A stretch of 64,000 nt of DNA, from contig NZ_JBDIML010000003.1 of the NCBI RefSeq assembly GCF_039614845.1, positions 62,001-126,000 of the forward strand, in the 5' to 3' direction. The first letter of the stretch is position 1. Every line of letters begins with the position of its first letter. Origin of the DNA: Ornithinibacillus xuwenensis (GTDB lineage: Bacteria > Bacillota > Bacilli > Bacillales > Amphibacillaceae). The notes beneath the pieces were generated by a model that was not told the origin of the DNA, did no database searches, and saw only the letters and a program-made list of their open reading frames with translations. Shown one piece after another: positions 43,419 through 52,092 of the stretch. Position numbers and translations under genes: made by a program.

Positions 43419-43447
43419 ATACTAATCTATAAAAGGAGATATGTCAA
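43419..43447 (-). promoter_or_regulatory. Sigma-A promoter of the Mn riboswitch transcript
   Basis: TTGACA (43447-43442) and TAGTAT (43424-43419) on the minus strand, spacer 17 bases. Start near 43412, just before the aptamer. Confidence 0.8.
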
Positions 43448-43496
43448 TAGGCGTGCTAATCTTATATGAATTTTGGGTAAATAACAACCACTATCC

Positions 43497-44189
43497 TTAT
43501 TCTCCTAAAATCTCCCGTGTACGATTCAAAATCTCCTCATCCTTCAATCGAAACTTAAACTCAACCCTTCTCGATGCCTCTGCACTATATTGGCCATCTT
43601 CGCTTGTTCGAAAATCCGTATATGATTTACTATTTACAGTCAGTTTCCCCTGTAAATGCTCCTGTATATTCTTATAAGGAAAGTCTTCACTAAGAATATA
43701 GGATGCAACACTGTAAGCCCTATCCTGAGCAAGCTTTAGATTATATAGATAACCTCCACTTCGATCAGTATGACCTTCTATAATAATTTCCGCTACATAT
43801 TCTTCATAGCCACTTCCAAGTAACACATCTAAATACTTAGGAACAAATTCATCCAAAAATTCATATGATGCTGGCTTTAACGCTGCTTTATCGAATTCAA
43901 ATAAAATATCCGTATCAAAAATAATGGCACCAGTTTCTTCATCAACGGTAATGCCAGATGAGGTATCACTAAACTCATTCTTTAACTCGTTAACCAACTG
44001 CACACGAACGCCCATTATTTGATCAATTGTACGTTTCATTTCCTCAATTTGTAGTGACTTAATTACCATCATGACAATAAATAGTAGGATGAAACACAAT
44101 AAAATGATGGTTAATAAATCTGTAAATGATGGCCAAAAATGACCTTCATCATTTTCCTTCTTAAATAACCGCTGATATTTAGTATCCAT
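43497..44189 (-). CDS. OmpA/MotB-like stator protein, ZorB-like
   Basis: The product has 230 residues; ATG 44189 overlaps the upstream ZorA-like gene by 11 bases. One membrane helix (residues 21-44, FTDLLTIILLCFILLFIVMMV) carries Asp24 near its start, in the place of the proton-channel Asp of MotB/ZorB. The domain at 90-225 is OmpA-like: ILFEFDKAALKPAS, IIIEGHTDRSGG (139-146), LAQDRAYSVASYIL, and EASRRVEFKF. Such proteins anchor a rotary stator to peptidoglycan. With the partner it matches the ZorA/ZorB pair of the Zorya anti-phage system, but no ZorC, ZorD or ZorE is nearby. Confidence 0.85.
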   Translation of the reverse strand: MDTKYQRLFKKENDEGHFWPSFTDLLTIILLCFILLFIVMMVIKSLQIEEMKRTIDQIMGVRVQLVNELKNEFSDTSSGITVDEETGAIIFDTDILFEFDKAALKPASYEFLDEFVPKYLDVLLGSGYEEYVAEIIIEGHTDRSGGYLYNLKLAQDRAYSVASYILSEDFPYKNIQEHLQGKLTVNSKSYTDFRTSEDGQYSAEASRRVEFKFRLKDEEILNRTREILGE

Positions 44190-46008
44190 TTTGGTTCATT
44201 CCTATACCCGTTTGTCTTGGAGCACCTTGCTGACTAACAGTACTTAATTGTCGATTCAATGCTTGGATTTCCCTACCTAATTCCTGAAGCATTTGCTGTG
44301 TGTATCGGGCATTACTTTGATGAATCTGCTCCGATATTCGACGTATCTCCATAAATTCTCGTGTGATAGTATCATTTGTCTTCTCCATCGAGTCAGAAAT
44401 ATTACGAACCACTTGGTCCATTCTATTCCCAAGCGTTCCTTCTAAGCTTGATACGTATTTTGAAAGCGTGTCCTTTAAAAATCCTACACTAGATTCTAAC
44501 TGATTCTCCCGGTGACTAAATGCTTGGTTCATTTGCGTTATGGTTGTATTTATTTCTTGTATTAGTTGATTATTCTTCATACCTACCTGGTCATATGTTT
44601 TACTAGCCTCACGCACCTGTTTTTCAAACATCATGGATTCAGTTGTATGTTCCTTTATATGATTACTAAACGTTTTATTGAAGTGTTTTAATTCTTCGAA
44701 TCGATCTGATAGCAAATGTTTATGTTCCACTTGTGTTTGATTAATGACTTCTAATGCCTGTGGCAATGTAACAATCGACTCCCCAAGTCGGTCAAAGTCC
44801 CTTGATAATTCCCCTAAGTAATTTGTAATCCCCGATAATTTGGTCGATAAATCCGTTCCGAACACTTGTTTAAACTCCTTATTATGCGCTTCCATCTTCT
44901 TGACGATATCGTAGCTCTGATGAATAATTTTACTAATAGAGTCTTTTACAGAGTTTTGTCCTTCTACGATGGATGAGCTAAAGTTCTTTAAATCTACTAC
45001 CGACTCCTCAAAATGATTTAACGTATTCATTTGTGAAGTAGAAACCTCTTTTACTTTTTCATAGGTATTCTCAAACACTTTAGCCATCCTGTCATTTCTA
45101 GCATCCATTTTTTGAAAATAAGAAAATAGCGCTTCAAAATTCTCATTTAAACGGGTTGTACCTTTACCAAAGCCATCTGTTACTTCTTTCATTTGATCAA
45201 ATAATGTTTGAAATTCCTTTAAATTTTGTGAAAGTCCATCATTAAAATGCGCTAAATCTCTTGCCGATTGCTGTAGTCCGGTTGTATATTCTTGGAATCC
45301 TTCAAATGCACGTTCAATACTCCCCAGGGATTGTTGATTCGTTTCTTGAAGGCTTTGAATCGATTGATTAATCATCTCGGAAACGTTTATGAGCTTAACC
45401 ATGCTGCTTTCATCACTTCTCTCAAGCTGAGATTCTACCTTCAGCATAATATCCGTAAGCATATACTCCGTATTCATCATTTTAAGTGCTATTGTCATTA
45501 CAAGGGAAAAGCCCATTCCCGCTATACTGGTGTAGAATGCAACATCAATACCTGAAAGAACAGCAGCAACATTTTCAACTATTTGATCACCTGTCGCATT
45601 AATGCTTCCCAAGGACATCGTTAGTCCAATAAATGTCCCTAGCACCCCAATTAAGATAAATACGGAAACTGTCATTTGAATCATTTTAATAAGACTAATA
45701 ACTGGAAAACCCAAAACACGCCAATTAGAAAATCTCTCCTGAACGAATGTTTCTACCTCTACCGTGTCTTCTTGTTGTCGCTTTTTGTATTGATTTTGAA
45801 GTGTATGAAGTGGTTCCATATCCATTCGATTCGTGTCACGAAGATAGTTTCGTAGTTTCTTCAGTTTACTGTATAAAAGAATGTGAAAAGTAAATGCAAA
45901 AAGAAACCCGGCAATTAGAATCATAAAAATAAGCTCTATTAGTGGACTAGCTAAAATAGCCTCTGCCTTTTCTTCACTTGTAAATATTTCTAACATAAAT
46001 TGCACCAC
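44179..46008 (-). CDS. MotA/TolQ/ExbB-type proton channel with long coiled-coil tail, ZorA-like
   Basis: The product has about 609 residues from GTG 46008 or the adjacent GTG 46005 (GGGAGAGG upstream); the frame is open to 46041. A membrane helix near 25-45 is followed by a cytoplasmic segment. Two further helices (about 115-140 and 155-180) carry the MotA/TolQ signature VLGTFIGLTMSLGSI and FYTSIAGMGFSLVMT. The remaining 400 residues are coiled coil, the hallmark of ZorA, whose tail projects into the cytosol. ExbB and MotA lack such a tail. It forms a two-gene unit with the OmpA-like gene downstream. Confidence 0.85.
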   Translation of the reverse strand: MVQFMLEIFTSEEKAEAILASPLIELIFMILIAGFLFAFTFHILLYSKLKKLRNYLRDTNRMDMEPLHTLQNQYKKRQQEDTVEVETFVQERFSNWRVLGFPVISLIKMIQMTVSVFILIGVLGTFIGLTMSLGSINATGDQIVENVAAVLSGIDVAFYTSIAGMGFSLVMTIALKMMNTEYMLTDIMLKVESQLERSDESSMVKLINVSEMINQSIQSLQETNQQSLGSIERAFEGFQEYTTGLQQSARDLAHFNDGLSQNLKEFQTLFDQMKEVTDGFGKGTTRLNENFEALFSYFQKMDARNDRMAKVFENTYEKVKEVSTSQMNTLNHFEESVVDLKNFSSSIVEGQNSVKDSISKIIHQSYDIVKKMEAHNKEFKQVFGTDLSTKLSGITNYLGELSRDFDRLGESIVTLPQALEVINQTQVEHKHLLSDRFEELKHFNKTFSNHIKEHTTESMMFEKQVREASKTYDQVGMKNNQLIQEINTTITQMNQAFSHRENQLESSVGFLKDTLSKYVSSLEGTLGNRMDQVVRNISDSMEKTNDTITREFMEIRRISEQIHQSNARYTQQMLQELGREIQALNRQLSTVSQQGAPRQTGIGMNQNGY

Positions 46009-46202
46009 AATTACCTCTCCCACCTTAACAAATTCGACCAAAAATCATCTTATTTCATCCTATTCAAAACTTGGACAAATCATGTATGAAGCATCGAGAT
46101 TCATAAAAATTTATTAACAAATGTAGCTTTGTGATAAATAACATCTTCAGCACATAGTTTATTATGATTGCAACAGTAGAAAAGAAAGGCAGGAGGATTC
46201 AT

Positions 46203-46967
46203 TTGCATCAGGAGAATATTGGACTGAAGAAGCGAAATATCTATCAGCATCTTATACTGAAGTGGTACTCAATTTATTATGTTAGCCCAAGAGTTACCTA
46301 CTTGGTAATGGGAGTTTCTTTGTTAATCTATCTCAATGTTTATCCAATAAGCGAAGAATTCCCCTTAACCTATAGTATTCACATGCTTGAAATAAGCTTG
46401 ATTTATTTTCTTACGCCTCCACTACTTTTACTAGGGAGTCCAAGAAGATTTACAAGCTTGAATCATTCCTCTAGAATTCATAGTCTTCTAAAGTTTACGC
46501 CTCTTTTCTCCTTATTTATTTTTGCATTACTTCTAACTTTGCAGCACACCTCTTCCGGAATTGAACGCTTTGAACAACTAGGGATAACGAGTACCTTCTT
46601 AAAATGGTTCATGTTTCTGCTGGCATTAGATATGTGGCGTCCAATTTTACCATCTAAACAGAATAGTTGGTTTAGAGAAAGTCGAAAAAGGTATATGACT
46701 ATTAATATGATAGTCTTACTGCCCGCCTGTACATATTTATTATTTGATGCAGTGCTATCCCCTATAGATCATATGGTTTTGATTTATAGCATGGCATTTT
46801 GCCTACCAGAAGGAATGACATTGGATCAAGTATCGAGTTTCCTCTTACCACCTCGATTTGACCAAGTGATAGCAGCTGTAATCATGATTGTATTTCACAA
46901 GGGAAGTGTAACGTTATTTAATCGTGTACACAGAAAATACAAATATGTCGATTTTGTTAATAAATAA
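46203..46967 (+). CDS. CtaG-like cytochrome oxidase assembly protein
   Basis: The product has 254 residues from TTG 46203 (AGGAGG six bases upstream); the frame opens at 46164 without support. Seven membrane helices are predicted. CtaG(caa3)-family traits: MLEISLIYFLTPPLLLLGSPR, LQHTSSGIERFEQL, and a late H/Asp-containing helix (YSMAFCLPEGMTLDQVSS). The caa3-type CtaG is needed to assemble the copper A site of caa3 oxidase. Some His usually present (MH, HxxxH) are partly replaced, so function may have diverged. It precedes two genes that also suggest copper handling. Confidence 0.75.
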   Translation: MHQENIGLKKRNIYQHLILKWYSIYYVSPRVTYLVMGVSLLIYLNVYPISEEFPLTYSIHMLEISLIYFLTPPLLLLGSPRRFTSLNHSSRIHSLLKFTPLFSLFIFALLLTLQHTSSGIERFEQLGITSTFLKWFMFLLALDMWRPILPSKQNSWFRESRKRYMTINMIVLLPACTYLLFDAVLSPIDHMVLIYSMAFCLPEGMTLDQVSSFLLPPRFDQVIAAVIMIVFHKGSVTLFNRVHRKYKYVDFVNK

Positions 46968-47046
46968 CATTTTTTCACATATTTTATCGTTTTTATGGTT
47001 AAATGAGCGTAAGTATACTTAGAATAAGTTAAAAAGGGGTGATTGT

Positions 47047-47616
47047 TTGTTACCGATAGAAAGGCAACAGAAGATATTATCATGGCTAAAAGAAGAAGAT
47101 ACCCTACGTGTATCAGAGATTAGTTCAAGACTAGAGGTATCCGAGATGACAATTTATCGTGATATCAAGCCCTTAATTGAAGCAAACAAAGTCATTAAGA
47201 CCTCGAAGGGGATTGCAATTGTGACATCTAGCCCTTCAATGTCAACGAATACATGTACGTATTGTTTTAAGAATATTAATTCGCGTCACAACATTCACCT
47301 GATTATGAAGGATCATCGTGTAGAACAGACGTGTTGTGCACATTGTGGCTTATTACGATACGACGATGCCTCGGAACATGTCTCGCAAATAATTTGCAAG
47401 GATTTTTTGTTGGATACAACGATAAGTGCGAAAACAGCGTATTTCTTAATTAATGCAAACATTGATATACAATGTTGTAAGCCACAGGTTCTCTCGTTTG
47501 AATCTAGAGAAGTAGCCTTACAATTTCAAAAAGGATTTGGTGGTGACATTCATTCATTCCAAGATATTATCCAAGTAATTTCACAGGACATGAATGAAGG
47601 CTGTTGTTTAAAATAG
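47047..47616 (+). CDS. DeoR-type HTH fused to a NosL-like domain
   Basis: The product has 189 residues from TTG 47047 (AAGGGGTGA upstream). Residues 1-57 are a DeoR helix-turn-helix (RQQKILSWLKEEDTLRVSEISSRLEVSEMTIYRDI). Residues 70-185 resemble the NosL/copper-chaperone fold: CTYCFKNI, a QTCCAHCGLL motif with clustered Cys, then AKTAYFLINANI, PQVLSFESREVALQFQKGFGGDIHSF. NosL binds Cu(I) for nitrous oxide reductase. A regulator sensing copper through this domain is inferred; its CtaG and YtkA-like neighbours fit. DeoR proteins normally carry a sugar-phosphate domain, so this is a distinct architecture. Confidence 0.8.
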   Translation: MLPIERQQKILSWLKEEDTLRVSEISSRLEVSEMTIYRDIKPLIEANKVIKTSKGIAIVTSSPSMSTNTCTYCFKNINSRHNIHLIMKDHRVEQTCCAHCGLLRYDDASEHVSQIICKDFLLDTTISAKTAYFLINANIDIQCCKPQVLSFESREVALQFQKGFGGDIHSFQDIIQVISQDMNEGCCLK

Positions 47617-47651
47617 TAGAATTGAAGTTACATATGAAAAGGAGATTTGTT

Positions 47652-48440
47652 ATGAAAAAACGTCATTTATTATTATTGATTGTCAGTATAGGAATACTCT
47701 TACTCGCTGCTTGCGGAAAAGAGGAAACTGGAGAAAACAAGGATGAAGAATCAGTTCCTGAAATGATTGAAGTTGAAATACTTACTAATCCAGAAATGAA
47801 TCAATTACAGCCTAATGAAACAATTACAATAAGTGCAAAGGTTACACAAGGTGGAGAGGCTGTTAATGATGCTAATGAAGTAAGGTTTGAATTCTGGAAG
47901 GATGGACAGGCTTCAGAGGAGCATGAGATGATTAATGGAGAGTTCCAATCAGATGGAATTTACGCTATTGAAAAAATGGTTCAAGAACCAGGCACATATT
48001 ACGTTATCGCGCATGTTACTGCTAGGGAAATGCACAAAATGCCAAAACAAGAATTAGTGATTGGGGAAATAGAGCACTCTACAGATAAAGAGCAAGATGA
48101 ACATGAACATGACAGTGGTGAGGAATCAAATCACGATCATCATGCTTCTAGCGATTTAATGCTTCATATTATGGTAGATTCAACTGTAGATAAAGACCAA
48201 GAAATTGCCTTAGTTGGCCATATTCAACAAGAAGAACAACCTGTATCAGAAGCAGATGTAGATTTTGAAATATGGAAAGCTGGAACAGAGAAGCACGAAT
48301 ATGTAGAAGCAACTGAAGAAGTTCAAGGTGAATATACAGCGAATTACACGTTTGTAGAAGCTGGTGAATATACCATTAAACTTCATTTTAAAAAAGACGA
48401 TTTACATGATCATCAAGAAACGACCATAACCGTTCAATAA
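47652..48440 (+). CDS. Lipoprotein with two FixH/YtkA-like domains
   Basis: The product has 262 residues from ATG 47652 (AAAAGGAGA upstream). Lipobox LLAAC at residues 15-19. Two immunoglobulin-like YtkA repeats follow: EMIEVEILTNPEMN..EVRFEFWKDG..GTYYVIAHV (about 32-135) and LMLHIMVDST..VDFEIWKAG..GEYTIKLHF (about 165-260). The linker between them is rich in His, Glu and Asp (EHEHDSGEESNHDHH), a likely metal-binding stretch. YtkA/FixH-like proteins accompany cytochrome oxidase assembly. The gene lies 35 bases after the DeoR-NosL gene and is probably cotranscribed and targeted to the cell surface. Confidence 0.82.
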   Translation: MKKRHLLLLIVSIGILLLAACGKEETGENKDEESVPEMIEVEILTNPEMNQLQPNETITISAKVTQGGEAVNDANEVRFEFWKDGQASEEHEMINGEFQSDGIYAIEKMVQEPGTYYVIAHVTAREMHKMPKQELVIGEIEHSTDKEQDEHEHDSGEESNHDHHASSDLMLHIMVDSTVDKDQEIALVGHIQQEEQPVSEADVDFEIWKAGTEKHEYVEATEEVQGEYTANYTFVEAGEYTIKLHFKKDDLHDHQETTITVQ

Positions 48441-48453
48441 CTTGATAAGCTAG

Positions 48454-48492
48454 AATAGACCTCATCCATTTGCTTGGATAAGGTCTATTTTT
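48454..48492 (+). terminator. Terminator of the copper/oxidase group
   Basis: AATAGACCT-C-ATCCA and TGGAT-A-AGGTCTATT flank TTTGCT, followed by TTTATAG. The convergent phosphoesterase gene ends four bases later. Confidence 0.83.
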
Positions 48493-48496
48493 ATAG

Positions 48497-48982
48497 TCAT
48501 CTAAAATAGATTATCTCAGTTTTGATTCCTTCATGAAGAGAAAGGTTAACATAGGAATAATATGGAAGAGCACGTTTATCCGTAGGAGAACCTGGATTTA
48601 TTAATAAGGTCTTTTTATAATACTTGATCATAGGAATATGCGAGTGACCAAAGACTATGATATCTAACGTCACCCCTTCAAAAGCTTCTAACGCTCGATT
48701 TTCTGTCGTTTTTTTCTCCCCGTGCCCATGAACTATCCCAATACGATAGCCCTTTACTTCAATTATTTCCTTCTCTGGCAGAGTTCCTCTAACCTCATCA
48801 GAATCATTATTTCCGTATACTCCCTTCACATCAGCAAAGCCACGTAGAGTATGGTATATCTCTATAGAGCTCCAGTCACCAGCATGAATTATTAAATCTG
48901 CACGTTCAAATTCTTGAAGTAGCTTATAAGGTAATTGTTTCTTTTTAGGTATATGTGTGTCAGCTGTTATTACAATTTTCAT
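48497..48982 (-). CDS. YfcE/MJ0936-family metallophosphoesterase
   Basis: The product has 161 residues from ATG 48982 (AAGGGGGTA upstream). Metal-ligand motifs: ITADTHIP (D-x-H), LIIHAGDWSS (GD), VYGNND (GNxD instead of GNHD), IGIVHGHG and VFGHSHIP. This order is typical of the small YfcE-type phosphodiesterases, manganese enzymes with activity on bis-pNPP. Physiological substrate unknown. Confidence 0.9.
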   Translation of the reverse strand: MKIVITADTHIPKKKQLPYKLLQEFERADLIIHAGDWSSIEIYHTLRGFADVKGVYGNNDSDEVRGTLPEKEIIEVKGYRIGIVHGHGEKKTTENRALEAFEGVTLDIIVFGHSHIPMIKYYKKTLLINPGSPTDKRALPYYSYVNLSLHEGIKTEIIYFR

Positions 48983-49049
48983 CCGATACCCCCTTCTAAT
49001 GGAAAACAAAAATACAGTATGGTTAACAAAGTAGTATTTATTGCTAACT

Positions 49050-50249
49050 CTAACTTAATATTTCACTAACCATCTCTTCCATTAATCTTTCAGTTGGAAT
49101 CAATTTCTCTCCTCCTCCTTGCGCTATCGTATCACTTCCTCCGCCTCTTCCATTAATTATTGGCAGAATTTGCTTCACAAGTTGGTTCATGCTCATTTCT
49201 AAATCATTCCCTCTAGCACATACAAGTTGTAATTTATTATCCGTCTCATTGATGAACAACACCACAATATTACTCGTCTTTTGAGAAATCATTCTTGCTA
49301 AATTTTGTAATTCTGATATAGGGCGATTCTGATATATGTGCTTCACCATTATATTAGAATTATTTTGTTCTCCTTGTTCAATTAACTGATTTGCCTCATA
49401 TTCCGTAAGCTTTGTTTTTAAATCTGAAATCGTTTTTTCCAATTCCTTACCCTGTAATAGAATTCTGCTGGTCGCTTCCTCCATTTGTTCTTGTGGGACA
49501 CTTAACAAAGCTGTTAAACGCTGGATAACCTGATGCTTTTCCTGTAGCTGTTTTCGCACTCGTTTACCACTAATGAAGAAGACGCGGACAAGTTGCTTCT
49601 GTTTTTCAGAATGTAATAGTTTAATCGTGCTTACCTGCCCAGTCGAATCGGGATGTGTACCGCCACAGCCGTTATAATCAAAGTCTGGTATAATGACAAG
49701 GCGAATATTTTCTGAAACTGATACCGATTTTCTTAACGAATAATTTCTTAATTCTTCTTCTGTAACCCACTTTGACTCAATAGGATAGTTTTCTAGAATA
49801 ACTTGGTTTGCAATTTCCTCTATCTTAAGCAATTCCTCTTCTGTAACATGATCAGTTGCCAAGTCTATGGAGCAAATTTCCTTACCTAAGTGAAAACTAA
49901 CCGTCTTAAGCCCGAGTTCATTGTCAAATGCAGCAGAAAGGATATGCTGACCTGTATGCTGCTGCATATGATCAAAGCGACGATTCCAGTCTACTTCTCC
50001 TATACATTTCACATTCAATTCAATAGGCATCTCTACGTAGTGTCGAATCTCTCCCTCTACTTCTTCCACATTAAAAACGCGAATATTATTAAGGGTTCCC
50101 GTATCATAAGGTTGTCCGCCACCCGTTGGATAAAATGCTGTTTGATTTAATACAACATAATGACCAGCATTATCTTGTTCTGATTTTCGAACCACCGCTT
50201 CAAACTCCACTTCATATTGATTCTTGTAATACAATTTATCCGTTTCCAT
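49050..50249 (-). CDS. Alanyl-tRNA editing protein (AlaX-L type)
   Basis: The product has about 399 residues from ATG 50249 (GGAG upstream). The N-terminal part matches the AlaRS-like editing region: NQTAFYPTGGGQPYDTG, FDHMQQHTGQHILSAAF (HxxxH zinc pair), and CGGTHPDSTGQV (CxxxH). The C-terminal half has a coiled coil and the C-Ala-like DHHA1 domain (GRGGGSDTIAQGGG). Such free-standing AlaX-L proteins hydrolyse Ser- or Gly-tRNA(Ala), proofreading mischarged tRNA. Confidence 0.92.
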   Translation of the reverse strand: METDKLYYKNQYEVEFEAVVRKSEQDNAGHYVVLNQTAFYPTGGGQPYDTGTLNNIRVFNVEEVEGEIRHYVEMPIELNVKCIGEVDWNRRFDHMQQHTGQHILSAAFDNELGLKTVSFHLGKEICSIDLATDHVTEEELLKIEEIANQVILENYPIESKWVTEEELRNYSLRKSVSVSENIRLVIIPDFDYNGCGGTHPDSTGQVSTIKLLHSEKQKQLVRVFFISGKRVRKQLQEKHQVIQRLTALLSVPQEQMEEATSRILLQGKELEKTISDLKTKLTEYEANQLIEQGEQNNSNIMVKHIYQNRPISELQNLARMISQKTSNIVVLFINETDNKLQLVCARGNDLEMSMNQLVKQILPIINGRGGGSDTIAQGGGEKLIPTERLMEEMVSEILS

Positions 50250-50393
50250 GCATGCACGCTCCGTTCCCCTAGGTTTTAACATTATTACCTAGTTTACTTT
50301 GTTTTATTGTAGCACATTAAATTTATTACTTAGTAGCACCTCTGTTTAAACTAGTATTCTCCTGGATAACCTAGTAATGAAGGAGGTAATAGA

Positions 50394-51002
50394 ATGATAA
50401 TTATTGAAATATTAATTGCGATATATTTATTAGGTTCTTTCATTCATTTTCAGGTTAACAAGAAAAGAAACTCGCACAAAACTGCGTTATTAGCTGGACA
50501 TATTGATGCTAGCGAAACGCTAAAGAAAACACTGGCTATGGGGATATATCTACGGTTTCGTGAAGAAAAAGAGAGCTATCATCCTACAATAAAGGAGAAT
50601 AATACATTTCTAAAACAGGATCCCTACGCCTTTGAGAGCTTTGTTGCAGCAATTATTGAATCAGCAAAAGGTGGTTCTACTTGGGTATCACCAAGCACTG
50701 GTGACAACGGTGTTGATTTTGAACACACAATTGAAAACGAGAAATTTTTAGGGCAGGTAAAATGCTATAAGGATAACGTTGATTATGAACCAATTGCAAT
50801 CCTTCATTCAAATATGATGAAAGAACAGGCAAAAGGTGGCTATGTAATTACCACAAGCTCTTTTACAAATGATGCAAAGAAGTATGCGAAAGGTTTAGAT
50901 ATTGAATTAATTGAAGGTGTTGATTTAGTGGAATTATGGATTGCAGGTTTAAATACAGTGGAAGAAGAAATAAAACAGTTGACTCCAGATTTTGTCAAAT
51001 AG
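50394..51002 (+). CDS. Membrane-anchored Mrr-type restriction endonuclease-like protein
   Basis: The product has 202 residues with AAGGAGGTAATAGA before ATG 50394. Residues 2-20 form one hydrophobic helix (MIIIEILIAIYLLGSFIHF), then a linker. Residues 80-185 are an Mrr_cat/endonuclease-like domain: FESFVAAIIE, GDNGVDFEHT (catalytic Asp), GQVKCYK (Q-x-K), GGYVITTSSFTNDAKKYA. The D..QxK motif is complete. Mrr-like nucleases cut modified or foreign DNA; placing one at the membrane suggests action on incoming DNA or a role in competence or defence. It is not linked to a methylase. Confidence 0.82.
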   Translation: MIIIEILIAIYLLGSFIHFQVNKKRNSHKTALLAGHIDASETLKKTLAMGIYLRFREEKESYHPTIKENNTFLKQDPYAFESFVAAIIESAKGGSTWVSPSTGDNGVDFEHTIENEKFLGQVKCYKDNVDYEPIAILHSNMMKEQAKGGYVITTSSFTNDAKKYAKGLDIELIEGVDLVELWIAGLNTVEEEIKQLTPDFVK

Positions 51003-51010
51003 GGAAATGA

Positions 51011-51052
51011 AAAAAGGTACTTATGTAGATTTCACGACATAAGTACCTTTTT
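51011..51052. terminator. Perfect bidirectional terminator
   Basis: AAAAAGGTACTTATGT and ACATAAGTACCTTTTT are complementary around a ten-base loop, between convergent genes ending at 51002 (+) and 51082 (-). Confidence 0.88.
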
Positions 51053-51081
51053 CACCACATTCGGTTAAAAGAAAAGAATGA

Positions 51082-51912
51082 TTAGCTTTCCTTATTAATA
51101 TTTACCTGATGTGGATAAGGAATTTCTATTCCATTTTGATCAAGTGCTTCTTTTATTGCTTTTCTCAATGTACGCTCTACACCAAACTGCTCACCATTCT
51201 TCGTTTTTCCGATGACACGAATCACGACATCAGAAGAGCCAAAAGCCTGAACGCCAAGAACATCTGGTCCTTCCATAATATTTTCATCGTTTGCTGCAAC
51301 CTCATCACAAACTTGTTGCATCACTTTTATAGCATGATCGATATCATCATTATACGAAATACCAATATCAATTAATGCGCGCATATTTCCACGTGAATGA
51401 TTACTAACATTAGTTATTTCACGGTTCGGCACGTAATGGAGAGTTCCATCAAAACCACGTATTTTGGTTGTACGTAAGCCAACTTCCTCTACAATTCCAT
51501 CTTTTCCAGCAACTGTGACATAATCACCTACATCGATTTGCTGTTCAAGCAAAATAAAGAAGCCTGTTACGACATCGCTTACGAGTCCTTGTGCACCAAA
51601 ACCAATTGCTAAACCAAGAATCCCCGCTCCAGCTATTAAGGTCGTGATATCAAAGTTAAATAATGAAAGTACAATACCGATAAAAATGAACATTAGAAAA
51701 TAGGTAAAGATATTCAATGTAATCGACTGTAATGTCTTACTCCTACCAGTCGACATCTCGTTACCCTTTCGATTAAATAATCGTATAATAGCACGTTTAC
51801 CAATAGATTTAACAATAAAGTATACGATTATGATTGCTATTAGCTTTAATGTGACTTTTCCAATGTCAATCATCAAGTTTGTCCAATCAATAGTTTCTAT
51901 CCAATCTAGCAT
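51082..51912 (-). CDS. ykuT: Small-conductance mechanosensitive channel (MscS family)
   Basis: The product has 276 residues with GAGGTGATAGG before ATG 51912. Three membrane helices (about 18-40, 65-90, 95-120) include the pore-lining TM3, TLIAGAGILGLAIGFGAQGLVSDVVTGFFIL. The beta domain follows: DIGDYVTVAGKDGIVEEVGLRTTKIR-like segment, and the C-terminal alpha/beta domain contains ALDQNGIEIPYPHQ. It opens on hypo-osmotic shock to release solutes. The similarity to YkuT of B. subtilis is by length and sequence flavour. Confidence 0.9.
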   Translation of the reverse strand: MLDWIETIDWTNLMIDIGKVTLKLIAIIIVYFIVKSIGKRAIIRLFNRKGNEMSTGRSKTLQSITLNIFTYFLMFIFIGIVLSLFNFDITTLIAGAGILGLAIGFGAQGLVSDVVTGFFILLEQQIDVGDYVTVAGKDGIVEEVGLRTTKIRGFDGTLHYVPNREITNVSNHSRGNMRALIDIGISYNDDIDHAIKVMQQVCDEVAANDENIMEGPDVLGVQAFGSSDVVIRVIGKTKNGEQFGVERTLRKAIKEALDQNGIEIPYPHQVNINKES

Positions 51913-52092
51913 CCTATCACCTCTACATTATTATCTAACAAATTATCTTTCGACACAAATAATCATAATAAAAGCTATTTTACATTCTTCCCGAAAACAC
52001 TAATTCTAAAACTTTGTGCTAAGCAGTTATCGTGATACCCCCTATAAACGAGAATAACGAGAGCCTGCTTGGCACAACTATATTTTTAAACG

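Noticed and set aside
43441..43677. 78-codon plus-strand frame over the riboswitch promoter and zorB-like gene end
   Set aside because: It is antisense to the OmpA-like gene and crosses the Mn riboswitch promoter; no ribosome site.
43497..46008. Complete Zorya defence system
   Set aside because: No ZorC, ZorD or ZorE-like gene was found on either side within the window; only the ZorAB-like motor pair can be supported.
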